NCBI GenBank assembly: GCA_002914805.1
Contig: JXTB01000097.1
Location: forward strand, 628,222-692,221
Length of the DNA: 64,000 nt
Source: Parasponia andersonii
Lineage: Eukaryota > Streptophyta > Magnoliopsida > Rosales > Cannabaceae
Reading direction: 5' to 3'
Shown here: in pieces, positions 23,530-34,908 of the stretch
How positions within the stretch are numbered: the stretch's first letter is position 1
Layout: every line of letters starts with the position of its first letter
Made by a program: the position numbers and the translations under genes
The notes under the pieces: model-generated
Seen by the model: the letters and a program-made list of their open reading frames with translations, nothing else
Database searches by the model: none
Told to the model about the DNA's origin: nothing

Positions 23530-26500
23530 ATGCCTCCTAGAAGAGTTCCGAGGCACCAGTTGGGTGTCGAACCTTCTCATTCGGATTTCACTCATCTGAT
23601 CGAGGCAATGTAGCAGGTATTCGTCCAGATAAGCAATCCAGACTATTAGCCTCTAGCTCTGAGGGAACGTCAGTTGGATTAAGCTGATCACCTTCAACGG
23701 CTCATACGTCTCCAGCTAGGGCAATTTGATGGTAGACTAGAAGCTCTCACAGCAATTGGTTGGTTGCATGAGATAAAGAGGCACTTTTGGGCCCTTGGTA
23801 CTCCGGTTAAGTTTTAGGCTGTGTTTGCTGTTACCCGTTTGATGGGGAATGCCATTTGTTAGTGGGAAGCAGTGGAATGGACACAAGATGTAGTGGGGTT
23901 GGCTTGGGAAGACTTTGAACGGATTTTCAAGGCCCAATATGCCAATGAGGACTAACAAGACAAAATGGTGAATCGATTTGAGACTTTGACTCAAGGTAAC
24001 AGAACGGTGAATGAGTACCTGATAGAGTTCACTGAGTTGGCAAGTGTTGCTCTTGGACCCGGTACGAGTGAGAAGTACCGAGTTACCAAGTTTAGAAGTC
24101 ATCTGAATCAGAACATTTTTAACAGGATTGGTACTTAGACTTTCCATACTCTTCCTGAGATTACAGTGGCTACCTAGTGGGCAGAGGTCATCGAAGAAAG
24201 TTTGGATTCCAGGAGGAACCAGCGGAGAGGTAATGATAGGAAAGCCACCAAAAGGAACCAGGAGCAGTGGTCAGCCCAGGGTATTCTGAACAGTAGGAAC
24301 TCGAATAGTAGTATTTCTTCTGGGGGTGGCAGAAGTAGTCCGTATGGAGGATATTTTATTTGTGGCCAGCAGGGTCATCGGAAGAAGGAGTGTCCCAACC
24401 ATCTGCAGAAATCTCCTCTTTCTCAGGGAGAACCGCAGAGAAGCCAGACAGGTTCTGTTTCTTATCAAAACACTCAGGCAAGGCCGCAATAGTCACAGGG
24501 CGCTTTGCAGACTTTTACTTTCCCTCAGCCTTATTAGCATTAATACCGCCTTCAGGGTTTTACTCAGAACTTTCAGACTCCTTAGGCCTCAAGGAGTCAG
24601 GGTGGGTGTGGATATGACAGTAGTGGTCCAGGATCCAGCAGTAGCCGTCCTGGCCAAGGAAGGAGCAACAAAGGGAAAAGAAATGTGACTGGTCAAGCCT
24701 ATGCTTTTATTAAAACTAACGATACTCAGGATCGCACCCGCTGAGGTGTTGTTGATGGTATGATCTTTATTTTACACTCTTGGGCACACGTTTTGTTTGA
24801 TACTGGTGCATCCTATTCATTCATATTCTTATTGTTTGCTCAACTGTTGGGGTTGAAATTTTCTGATTTGGATTATGTATTGACATTGGGTACACCTCTG
24901 GGAGGAGTAGCCGATATGTCTAATATGTGTAAGTCTTATCGGGTTGTGGTTGGTGATAGGAAGTTGCTTGCGGATTTGATCGTGTTGCCGATGGGACAGT
25001 ACGACGTAATACTCAGTATGGATTGGTTGTCGAAATATCGAGCGGTTGTGGACTATCGTACGAAGCGGATGACTCTTTTTCCTAGTGATGGATACTCTAT
25101 TGTCTATCAGGCTAGAATGAGTCCATTAAAACCTAGTCTTGTTCTGAAAGCGTGCTTAGGTGGAAGAAAGAAACTTGAGTATTATGGGAACCTGTTTGCC
25201 ATGGATGGCGAGGTGAGGACAGACGATCAAAACCCATGGATTTTAGTGGTGTGTGAGTTTTTGGATGTATTTCCTGAAGACTTACCGGGGTTACCACCTG
25301 ATAGGAAGATCGAGTTCTGTATTGAACTAGTTCCTGGAGCTCAACCAATTTCTATTCCAGCCTATCACATGGCACCTGCTAAGATGGAAGAATTAAGAGA
25401 AGAGTTGGATGATATGCTTTCCAAGGGCTTTATTCGCAGTAGCACTTCTCCTTGGGGTGCTTCTGTTTTGTTTGCGAAGAAAGCTGATGGTTCATTGAGA
25501 CTTGGTGTAGACTACAAGAAGTTGAACCAGTTGATAGTAAAGAACAAATATCCTTTGCCAAGGATAAATGAGTTGTTTGATTAACTTGGTGGTTCAATAT
25601 TCTTCTCTAAGATCGATTTGAGATCTGGTTATCATCAGTTGAAGATAAGGGATGATGATATACCTAAGACAGTATTCAGAACTCGATATGGTCATTTTGA
25701 GTTTCTGGTAATGCCATTGGGTTTGACGAATGCTCCCGCAACTTTTATGGATCTCATGAATCGGATCTTCAGGCCGTTTTTGGATCGTTTTGTGGTTATG
25801 TTCATTGATGACATCCTGGTGTATTTCAAGACTCGAGAAGAGTATACCGAACATCTGGGGATAGTACTCAAGATCTTGAGAGATCATCGGTTGTACGCCA
25901 AGAAATCGAAGTGTGACTTTTGGATGTCAGAGGTAAAGTTCTTAGGGTATGTGATTTCTCACGGAGGTATATCAATCGATCCCGCAAAGATAGAAGCTGT
26001 TTTAAAGTGGGAAAGGCCGAGAAATGTGACAGAAGTATGAAGTTTCCTTGGATTGGCAAGCTACTATCGTCGCTTTGTGCAAGATTTTTCAAGAATTGCC
26101 TTGCCTTTGACGAGGTTGACCAGGAAGGACATCAAGTTTGTTTGGGATCACGAAAGTGAAGAAACTTTTATCAGGTTGAAGCAGAGTTTAACCACTGCAC
26201 CTGTTCTTACTGTTTCGACAGTAGCGAACCTTATGTGGTGTATACCAATGCTTCAAAGACGGGTTTTGGATGTGTCTTGATGCAGAATGGTCGAGTTGTG
26301 ACTTATGCTTCTCGTCAGTTGAAGCCACATGAAAGGAACTATCCCACCTATGATATGGAACTTGCAGTAGTGATCTTTGCCTTGAAGATTTGGCGATGTT
26401 ACTTGTATGGTGTGAAGTTTGACATATTCTCCGATCATAAGAGTTTGAAGTATCTCTTTACCCAGAAGGATTTGAAAATGAGACAACAAAGATGGGTTAA

Positions 26501-28160
26501 GTATATGGAGGATTATGACTTTGACCTATAGTATCATCCAAGTAAGGCTAATGTTGTAGCCGATGCACTGAGTAGGAAGCCTCATGGTGCACTAGCTGCG
26601 CTGGTGTTTGAAGATTGGAGGAACTCAGTTGTGATTGATGATTACAACTTGTAGTACTTCGAGGATGAAGGGATTGCTTGCCTGAGCAATGTTGTGATTT
26701 CACCATCACTTCTTCAGATTGTCCAGTAGAGTCAGTGGTAAGTAGGGAGTTGAGGACAATCTGGAACCGGCTTCAAAATAGTGAATAGTTAAATGGTTGG
26801 AGCACTAATAGAGAAGAGTTTTTGCTTTTTCAATGGGAAGTTGGCTATAGCTAATGACCCTAATCTTCGAGAAACCATTCTAACTGAGTCTCACAAATCA
26901 AAGTTTACGGTACATCCGGATAGTACTAAGATGTACTAGGACTTGAAGCGACAGTATTGGTGGAAAGGTATGAACAAGGATATGGCTACTTTTGTGGCTA
27001 AGTGTTTGACTTGTTAGCAAGTCAAGGATGAATACCAGAGACTAGATCGATTACTTCAGCTGTTGCCAATTCTGAAATGGAAATGAGACAAGATCACGAT
27101 GGACTTCGTGACCAGTTTGCCAAAGACCTTGAGGAAGAACGACGTAGTTTGGGTGATAGTCGACCGGTTGACGAAGAGTGCTCACTTTATACTGATCCAG
27201 ATTGAGTACTCTCTCACTAAGCTCAGTAAACTATATGTGGAGAACATCATATGCTTGTATGGTGTGCCTTCAAGCATAGTATCTGATAGAGATTCCAAAT
27301 TTACTTCTAAGTTTTGGAGAGCCTTGCAGAAAGAATTTGGTACGCAGTTGGATATCAGTATAGCTCAACATCCTGAGACAGATGGTCAGTCTGAAAGGAC
27401 CATTCAGATTCTTGACAACATGCTACGTTGTTGTATACTGGACTTTGGTGGGAACTGGGATGATCATCTTCCTTTAGTGGAATTTGCTTATAACAACAGT
27501 TACCAAACCAGTGTAGGTGTGACTCTATATGAAGTGTTATATGGGAGGCCGTGTAGATCGCCTTTGTGCTGGGCAGTACCTGAAGAGTGTGTTACTCTTG
27601 GACTTGAGTTGATTGAAGAGACTACTGAGAAGATCAAGGGTATCCAAGAGAAGCTCAAAGAGATTCAGAGTCGCCATAAGAGTTATGCTGACCCGAAGAG
27701 GCATGAGGTAGAATTCGATACTAGTGATTCCGTATTCTTGAAAGTGACTCCAAGGCGTGGTATGACGAGGTTTGGGGTGAAGGGTAAGCTTGCTCCAAGG
27801 TATATTGGTCCCTTTGAGATCACTGAGAGAATTGGACCAATGGCGTATTGCTTGAATCTACCTGCACAATTGGGTCACGTGCATAATGTGTTTCACGTGT
27901 CGATATTGAGGAAGTACATGCTGGACTCATCTCATGTTATCCAGTACGTGCATGTATTGATCCAAGAAGATGTGTCCTATGAAGAGTAGCCTGTTCGCTT
28001 GTTGGCTAGAGAGTTGAAGGTTCTTCATAACAGAGAGATACCACTTGTCAAGGTACTTTGGGAACATCACAAAGAAGACGATTCTGCTTGGGAACTCGAA
28101 ATAGAAATGTACGAAAAGTACCCTCATTTGTTTAACTTTCAATTAGAAGTTGTATTATGA
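23530..28160 (+). pseudogene. gag-pol polyprotein pseudogene of the family-A chromovirus
   Basis: A single reading frame from ATG 23530 (MPPRRVPRH), broken by stops. The retrotransposon gag domain runs to about 24180. The zinc knuckle is at about 24349-24393, where the first Cys is replaced (YFICGQQGHRKKEC). The protease DTG is intact at about 24799 ([10 protein letters not shown]). In RT, '[12 protein letters not shown]' (25603) and 'FIDDILVYF' (25802) keep the catalytic aspartates. RNase H is reached after a frameshift near 26215 into the third frame; its first catalytic Asp has become Asn (YTNAS, about 26238). The integrase HHCC finger lies at about 26890-27020. The integrase core is in the longest open stretch, 27099-27989, with all three DDE residues visible: MDFV, VSDRDSKF and TDGQSER. 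The C-terminal chromodomain-like segment 'IPLVKVLWEHHKEDDSAWE' (from about 28039) runs to the TGA at 28158. Most stops are TAG where Gln (CAG) is expected. Confidence 0.95.
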
Positions 28161-28187
28161 TGTAAATCTTGACTTGTATTTTGAATT

Positions 28188-28218
28188 TCGGGACGAAATT
28201 CCTATAAGGAGAAGAGAA
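28188..28218 (+). other. Polypurine tract region of the family-A element
   Basis: 'gggacgaaatt...aaggagaagagaa' directly precedes the 3' LTR, the position and style of the chromovirus plus-strand primer. Confidence 0.8.
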
Positions 28219-30252
28219 TGTAAAAACCCAGTTTTTTAAGGGCAAAATGGTCTTTTGACTAGATTTAAAAAAAAAAAAGATTATATAAACAATCTCTCTT
28301 TTCTGTCTTGTCCCCCCTCTCAGAATCTCTCTCGCTCTCCCTGCTCTCTCTTTCGGCCAAAGATCGGAACCACCGCAAGTCGTCGTCCAAGCTCCATTCG
28401 GCCGAGCAGATCATCGGCGAGCCTTTCTCGTGCCTCCACGAGCCGGTCGCCAGCCACCAAAGGCTGCCGGAGAAGACAAAACGGCCATTTGAAGCTTTTC
28501 ATCATCGACGAAGATTTCGGCCACCATTCGACCCGCAACCGGTTCTGTTGGATTCGTCTCGTCGCAAGGATAGTCAAAGTATATATATCTCAACCCTATT
28601 TTGCCCGGATTGAAAGTTGTCATTTTTGGGTATTTTGAGTTTATGAGTGTTGTTTTTGATCTGACCGTTGGATTGTGTTTTTGAGCTTATTTTTGGGATG
28701 TACTCAGAATATGGAGAAGTTTGATATATATATTGTGTTGTTTGGTGATCGACACAAAAATCGAGATCAGACGGTCAAGATTTTGCTTCTTTTTGTGTGC
28801 CACTAGCCCGGTGTGGGTCTGGACCTGAATTGGACAAGTTTATGTCTAATCTAGCTATTTTGGGTGCTAGGAATTCAGTGAAGAGGTTCGTTTGTGGAAC
28901 TGAAGCTCTGGTAAAAAGTTGGTTTTTCGCAAGAGGACAATTGATGGTTTGGAATTGGTTCCCGACCCTCTGAGCGATCGTTAACGATACTTTGAGGATT
29001 CAATAGCGTGGTATCGCTATTCGAGCAAGGTAGAGATTTAATTACCTCTGCTTTGTACCGTTTTCAAATAAAACTTACTTTCTGCAACATATGAGAATAA
29101 AAGTAATTTTTTGACTTTTTAAATATCTATGATGGGAATTTGTTGTATGAGATATAGACTGTATTGCTCTGGGAATTTTCTGAGTGTAGGTTATTTTGGG
29201 TACATTAAAAATAGGGCCGTTATACTGTCCATTTTTCTATAAAAACCTAGTATGCTGATTTTACCGAAAAACATGAACATGACTATTTTCATACTTCAAT
29301 TCTATATTGCACGTGTCATAGGATCATACATGAGCACCGTGTTAGCATTATGGGTTTATAGTGTGGCGTTGCATGCTTCACAATCGGTGAAAGTCCGTAA
29401 ACTTGCGCGGAATTTTGTTACTTCTGATTACCTCTCTATTTGGCAGGCGTAGGCAATTCGGTTGCCCCTCCAGGTTTGGTAGGCGACACATGGGTGTCCC
29501 CTCCGGGTATGGACTTAGGTCTCAGACAGGCTGTTAGGCATACTTAATGCCATCATCCTGGATTTCAACTGATGAGAGGATGTGAGCTCATAGTTATGGG
29601 TTGATTTGTGTCATCTGCATATGAATTGGATGGTCTTGATTACACTGTTTATGTATATATATATATATATATGTGGATTTCTAGTTTGGATTATATATAT
29701 ATATATATGGATGCTTTGGACTAAACTAACCATGCAGGAATTCCCCATCACTAAAATATTTTCGATTGAGGTAATTATTTTTCCTACTGGGCATTGTATG
29801 CTCACCTCCTTCCTCAGGTGGTGTCTAGTGTGATATTGGTAATCAAGAAGAATAAGAGGTCATCTTGATTACAGTTCGTCTCTTAGTAATACTAGAAGTT
29901 TGTCGTTATAGTGTTTGGATTGTTTGGGCTTTGTACTAGTATTGAACCAAGATTACTGTTTTCTATTTTGTCTATAAACCTATGTATGCCATTTTGAGAT
30001 TTGAGTTTTATTGTGGATGATAATGTTGCTTGAACTTGTATTTGACTTTGTGATTTTTAATTATTATTGGGTCTATGTTTAATGATGTATACGAATTGTG
30101 GTAGTGGTTTACATGATGAAATTCTAAATATTTTATTCAAATGGACCGTTTTACAAAAACTAGAACTTTTGACACTTTTTAAATAAATTAAGGAATTTTC
30201 TATCTTTGTGAAATTCTTCTTCTGCCACGGGCATGAGTTTTGAGTCGAGACA
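28219..30252 (+). repeat. 3' LTR of the family-A element
   Basis: 2034 bp, starting TGTAAAAACCC and ending ...GAGTCGAGACA. It is collinear with the 5' LTR throughout, with a TATA box at 28282-28289, and is followed by the gacat duplication. The ORFs across the GC-rich leader (28255-28638) are LTR sequence, not genes. Confidence 0.95.
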
Positions 30253-30290
30253 GACATGACAGACTTTCTACATTAATTACTTTTCGGGGT

Positions 30291-30457
30291 GGTTATCAAT
30301 GTTGGTTAATATGACAAATAACATCATATATATAACCCTTGACAAGGTATATCTTCTACTCAAAATAACTTGTTTGGTGATTATCAATGTTGGTTAATAT
30401 GACAAATAACATCATAAATCTTGACAAGGTATATCTTCTGCTAAAAATAACTTGTTT
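30291..30457. repeat. Tandem duplication of about 85 bp, slightly diverged
   Basis: Two adjacent units beginning at 30291 and 30377. They share 'ttatcaatgttggttaatat', 'gacaaataacatcata', 'cttgacaaggtatatcttct' and 'aaaataacttgtttg'. They differ by a few bases and a short indel. Confidence 0.85.
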
Positions 30458-31500
30458 GTTTTTATCCTTATGTCATGGCGTCGGTACACACTTAAAAATT
30501 TTCAGCATACATTGTTTCGAAAGTTATTTTTCTCTATTTTCTTCCAAAACTTAAATATATTCTTTTGTTATTCTTCCCGAACAGTTGGTTCCTCTATTTT
30601 GAAAACTGATAATATTTCTCGTTCTTTTAGGATATTTTGCATCCATGAAGGCAAATTTAAGAATGTTTGTATCAAAATGACTGAAAATTATCAAGTGATT
30701 TTCTTATATATTAATTTGTTAGGTTATTACTTATATGGTTGATTTTTACTGAGTCATATTTATCATTCTTTTCTCACACTTTTATATTCAATCTCTTAAT
30801 AAAACTAAATGAAAATTGATCACAAATCTCTACAAGTTTCAATAGTAACAGAGTTTTTTGTATCCAGCTCTTGCACCATTACTATATTTTCAAAGTCATC
30901 CAGATTTAAAAAGTTTTGGCTATAATTTTCTTTTTCAATTAATTGTTGTCATATTTGTTGATACGAAAAAGAAAACATAGAGACTAGACTAATATAAGAA
31001 ATCAATATTTGAAATATATTTTGCATCTTGTGTACGATAATATTTTATACACAATAAAATATCATTTATTATGTATAAGTTTGTAAATTTATTACAAGAA
31101 AACATAGCAACATTTTTTTACTAGCATTCTATAACCTCGGTTAAAATGTTTGTTTAATTTATTTATCTCGATTGAGCAGTACTTGAAACTTTCTTATAAG
31201 AACTCATGATGGCATATGTATTGCTAATTTCTTATATATAACTTCTATAATATCATATCTAAAAAATTTATTTATTTATAAGACATTTTTTTACAGAAAA
31301 ATTGAAGGAATTTCCAGTTGGGCAATCAAATGTATTGAAACTTAACAAATGTATTTCATATTAGTCACCAATTAAATAGTAACGACTCACTTATTACATA
31401 CGATGGTATTAAAAATTTGATAAATTATTTGAGATATCTAGGATTATCCATTGACATAAGGAGGAAGGCCGTTAAGAATAACTGTTGAAACCTTTGAGAT
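30458..31500. other. AT-rich intergenic DNA, nothing recognised
   Basis: No protein motif, RNA gene or repeat end was recognised. The 96-codon forward frame at 30452-30742 is Phe/Leu/Ile-rich without any familiar motif. Confidence 0.4.
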
Positions 31501-31950
31501 CCGACCCCTACACTGTATATTTTAAAAGATTTTCTTCGGCTAGAGAGTTTTGAACGCTCCTATTTTTGGCCGCCTTAAACTTCAAGATCAGCATGGAGGA
31601 TTCTGGTCCACTTGAAGGATTGTTGTTCGAAGAATGAGTTGCAAAAGAGATAATTGTTGAGGAACTATCAAACTTCTTGTAGGTAATAATCTTTTGAAGC
31701 GGCACTAACCGAGTCGACCTTAAGGATGAATGGACTTTTCGTTAGTTTGGCCAAAACACGTATTCTTGAGAAACAAAAGGGTGGCCTTCCACTTTTGTTT
31801 TTTTTTTTTTTTTTCTTTTTTGGGTGATGACCTTCCACTTTTGTTATTTTTTTTTCTTTTTTGGGTGATGACCTTCCACTTTTGTCAGATGGCTTATTAT
31901 CATCCTTGAATGGACTTGGGATCCGCGTGTTCAAAATTTTTGTTTTCATT
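31501..31950 (-). other. Unrecognised minus-strand coding-like stretch with triplicated repeat
   Basis: Base composition is more balanced than the surroundings, and two minus-strand frames (31508-31705 and 31668-31949) overlap here. I do not recognise the peptides. A unit of roughly 40-50 bases containing 'gaccttccacttttgt' occurs three times at 31783-31886 with intervening T-runs, so the second frame is largely repeat-derived. It may be a gene fragment. Confidence 0.25.
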
Positions 31951-32391
31951 TCCGATAATCACTCCCTATGCGTAAAGGTTTAAGTCATTGTAGATTTAGA
32001 TGTACGAGTATTTTTGTCTTAATTAATTATAGATTTGTGTGAATTGTATTTTTTTTCCTTAATTTTCACGAGATTTTCCATCATATCTACTAAAATTTGA
32101 GAATTCTAGATCTAGAACTTTTTATACTACTCGAGATTGATTTATGTAAAAATATTTGTTACAGTACGAAAAAACCAATCTAGTGGTAGATCTATAATGA
32201 TGTTGAAGAGCGAATACTACAACAAAATGTCTTTTTACGATACCAAATTTACAACATTTCAATTTCTAATGTCAATAGAAAAGATATATGACAACATATA
32301 TTTTTTAAATGTCATAAAAAGATCTTATAAGGAAGATTAATAACATTTAAAGGAGAAATATTGTAAAAGCAACTTTGAACAATACAAAAAA

Positions 32392-32758
32392 GGATAATTA
32401 CAAAAAAATACCTTGAAATTTGAGTGTTTTGTAATTTAAATATTGAATTTTGGACTCTGCAAACTAATACATTGAAATTAAGAATTTTTGAAAATTAATA
32501 CTCTGAGTTGACTTTTTTAATAATTTTAATTAATAAAATACAATAATATGCACAAAATTAAAAAGAATAATAAAGATTAATATAGTTTTAATTGAGGATA
32601 TTATTATTTTTTGATTGCTAAAATTGGTCAAAAAATTTGTCCAAAGTATTAATTTTCAAAAATACTTAATCTTATGATATTATGTTGCAGAGTCCAAATT
32701 TCATGATTTAAATGGTATACTACTCAAACTTGAGGGTATTTTTTTAGCAATTCACCCC
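32392..32758. mobile_element. MITE nested in the CACTA-like element
   Basis: About 367 bp with terminal inverted repeats of roughly 110 bp. The left end is ggataattacaaaaaaatacc... and the right end inverted is ggggtgaattgctaaaaaaataccc.... Inner blocks 'tttggactctgca' and 'tttttgaaaattaatact' are shared in opposite orientation. The flanks 'atacaaaaa' and 'atacaaaat' could be a diverged 9-bp target duplication, which would suggest a Mutator-type MITE. Non-coding. Confidence 0.7.
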
Positions 32759-33439
32759 GATACAAAATTAGTGTCATTAAAATTTTATATTCCATGATAT
32801 ATGCGAAATGTTGTAATATGTGGCACGAGCTTGAAAATATAACACATAATATCATTTTTTTATGCCCTCTAAAATAGTTTTGAGAATAAAGGTAGAAGAG
32901 AAATTTTAGTAAATGTATCTTAACTACATGGATACGTACGATTTACTATCTATATAGAATATTCATAACAATTACAATTATAAATGTCTAATGATTTAAA
33001 TGTATGAAAAACATACCTATACAAATACTGAATTACTAAAAGAAAGACAACTCAAAATATTGAGATTATTTATTTACTGATATAAGGAAAATTTTTTAAA
33101 AAGATTTAGCTGATTATTGCAAAGCTTTAAACGAATGAAATCTATAATCTATAAATATTAAAGTTAAGTTAGGATAAATTAAGAGTTTGAATTCCCAGAA
33201 CATTTTTTTTAATTTGAATTTTTTTAAAAAAAAAAGAAAAGAAAATGGGATATATATTTTTTTTTCCCAAAAGGATTGACTGAATCTCTTCTTTTTCTCA
33301 CACGCCACTTAAGTCCACTAAAGTTTTTATTTATCTTTTCATACACTAGCACACCACTAATTTAACTTCCCCACTTTATTTTTTAAAAAATTTAAAAATT
33401 TAAAACGAAAACGTCCCTCCCTTTTTTCCCACTCACGAT

Positions 33440-34400
33440 CTCTTATATTTTAAGCTATATTCTTCTTCTTTATTTCATTCATTCCATAATACTCTAGTTT
33501 TCCCAGCCTAGTTTCTAAAATACTCTCATTTTCCTTTTTCTCTAGTTATTTCTTTCTAACCCTTTTTCTAATCTCTTGTGCACTACAATCTTATGCTAGA
33601 TTACCTTTTGTTTTTTTTCTTTTCCCTTTTATTTTCTCTTGATGGATACTAATTATTAAAAATAAGCATTTTTTTTAAATTACTTTAGTCATGTAATTTA
33701 GGCTTGTTGGTAGAGAGGAAAGAAAATTGGAAGGAAGGAAAAATTAAGAGAGAAAGAAAATGTATAAGATAAATAGTAAATTATTTTTCCTCTATTGTTA
33801 TTTGGTATGTAAGAAAAAAAAATTATTATATTTTAAAATGATTATTTTATTTTTTTATTAAAATTTTAAAATTAATGTATAAAGTTATTTTAGTAAATTC
33901 TTTCACACGTTAATAACAAAACTTTTCCTTCTCTTTTTCTCTCCATTTTTGGAGAGAAAATATTTGTGTAGATGCACCATTTTTTTCTTCCTTTTTCTCT
34001 CCTTTTCTACCTTTTCCTTCCCTTTTTCTTCCTACTAAATAACCCAACTTTTTAGTCTTTCTTCATTTTTCTCTCAATTTTTTTTCTGTCTCCTCTTTTC
34101 CTTCCTACCAAACATAGCTTTAAATTAATCACTTCTGTCTTTTGCTCTGTATGCAGGTTGTGTAACTAAGTTCTTATCAATCTTTGTGAAGCAAAACAGG
34201 TAAGTCATTGAGATCAAATCTAACATTGAGTATTATTAGTTTAGTAATTACAACACTGCTTAATATTCAATTTTTTCTCTATTTCTACATAGATACAAGG
34301 GGACTTAATCATGGTTATTGGGAATTTTGATGCATCTAACACAAGCTTTGAAATGGCCTTCTCATGAGTCATGACTCGTCTCATCAAATAATGAATGGGA
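33440..34400 (+). other. Leader-like, splice-site-bearing segment inside the CACTA-like element
   Basis: A TC-rich stretch (33440-33580) that looks like a 5' UTR is followed by 'tgtatgcag|gttgtg...aaaacag|gtaagt', a well-formed acceptor and donor bracketing a 43-bp exon (34158-34200). A further acceptor-like 'ttctacatag|atacaagg' follows at about 34293. No protein was recognised downstream. It may be a captured host-gene leader or a remnant of the element's own transcript. Confidence 0.35.
33701..34119. mobile_element. Tourist-like MITE
   Basis: The left end GGCTTGTTGGTAG and right end (inverted AGCTATGTTTGGTAGG) form a terminal inverted repeat that continues as purine-rich versus pyrimidine-rich arms for about 70 bp. 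TTA lies on both sides (33698-33700 and 34120-34122). The GGC..TGTTTGG start and TTA duplication fit Tourist/PIF-Harbinger MITEs. Non-coding. Confidence 0.6.
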
Positions 34401-34908
34401 GTTCAATACTATTTCCAAAACAATGAAGGCTCGAAATAATTAAAATTTAGGTAAATACTGGACAATCACAAACAACCGTCTTAGTGTACTAAAATGATTT
34501 AGTAAAATTACCGAAAATAGAATGAATAAGAAGACATAAAAAAAAAAAGCTAACCAGGAAATTATCCATATTATTTCACAACATTTAATCTATTCGGCCA
34601 ATAAAAAATTTTAAAGTGAGAAAAACTTTGACGACATTTTTTTCTTGTTTTTGAAAAGGAAACAATAACACTGCTATATGACATTCAAAAAATGTTGTGG
34701 TGGTATTAGACTTTCCACGGCACCCATTCAATGACATTTCAAAAAATATCATAAAACCTTATTTATGACTCTTTATAAATGTAATTGAAGGAGTATTAAT
34801 TTGTTGTAGTAAGAGTCATATCTCATAAAGTTCTAATTATACACATTATTGGGTTTTGTCTTTCTTCCTTGATTATTAGTTGAATATAATTATTTTGCCA
34901 ATTATTCA

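Larger units (their letters stand above)
21350..30252 (+). mobile_element. Complete chromovirus-type Ty3/gypsy LTR retrotransposon (family A)
   Basis: Two LTRs (21350-23397 and 28219-30252) flank an internal region with a tRNA-Met-type primer site, gag-pol and a polypurine tract. The pentamer gacat is present directly outside both ends (21345-21349 and 30253-30257), a perfect 5-bp target duplication, so the insertion is complete and unrearranged. Domain order protease-RT-RNase H-integrase and the C-terminal chromodomain-like segment place it with chromoviruses, Tekay/Del-like by LTR and PPT style. It is dead: more than twenty in-frame stops and at least one frameshift. The LTRs differ by eye at roughly one base in ten, so it is old. 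A solo LTR of the same family is at 49245-51447. Confidence 0.95.
32215..34811. mobile_element. Degenerate CACTA-like (EnSpm) non-autonomous DNA transposon
   Basis: The left end reads TACTACAACAAAA and the right end, inverted, reads TACTACAACAAA. Both are one base from the CACTACAACAAA that starts many plant CACTA elements. The subterminal regions carry repeated 'gacat/aatgtc' motifs in both orientations (aatgtc near 32226 and 32268; gacatt near 34634, 34680 and 34732), as CACTA subtermini do. No transposase is seen. The flanking trinucleotides (gaa and aga) are not a clean target duplication. Two MITEs are nested inside, at 32392-32758 and 33701-34119. Confidence 0.6.

Noticed and set aside
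28255..28638. 127-codon forward ORF and its antisense partners
   Set aside because: Located in the 3' LTR leader, equivalent to 21387-21723; no conserved frame between LTR copies.
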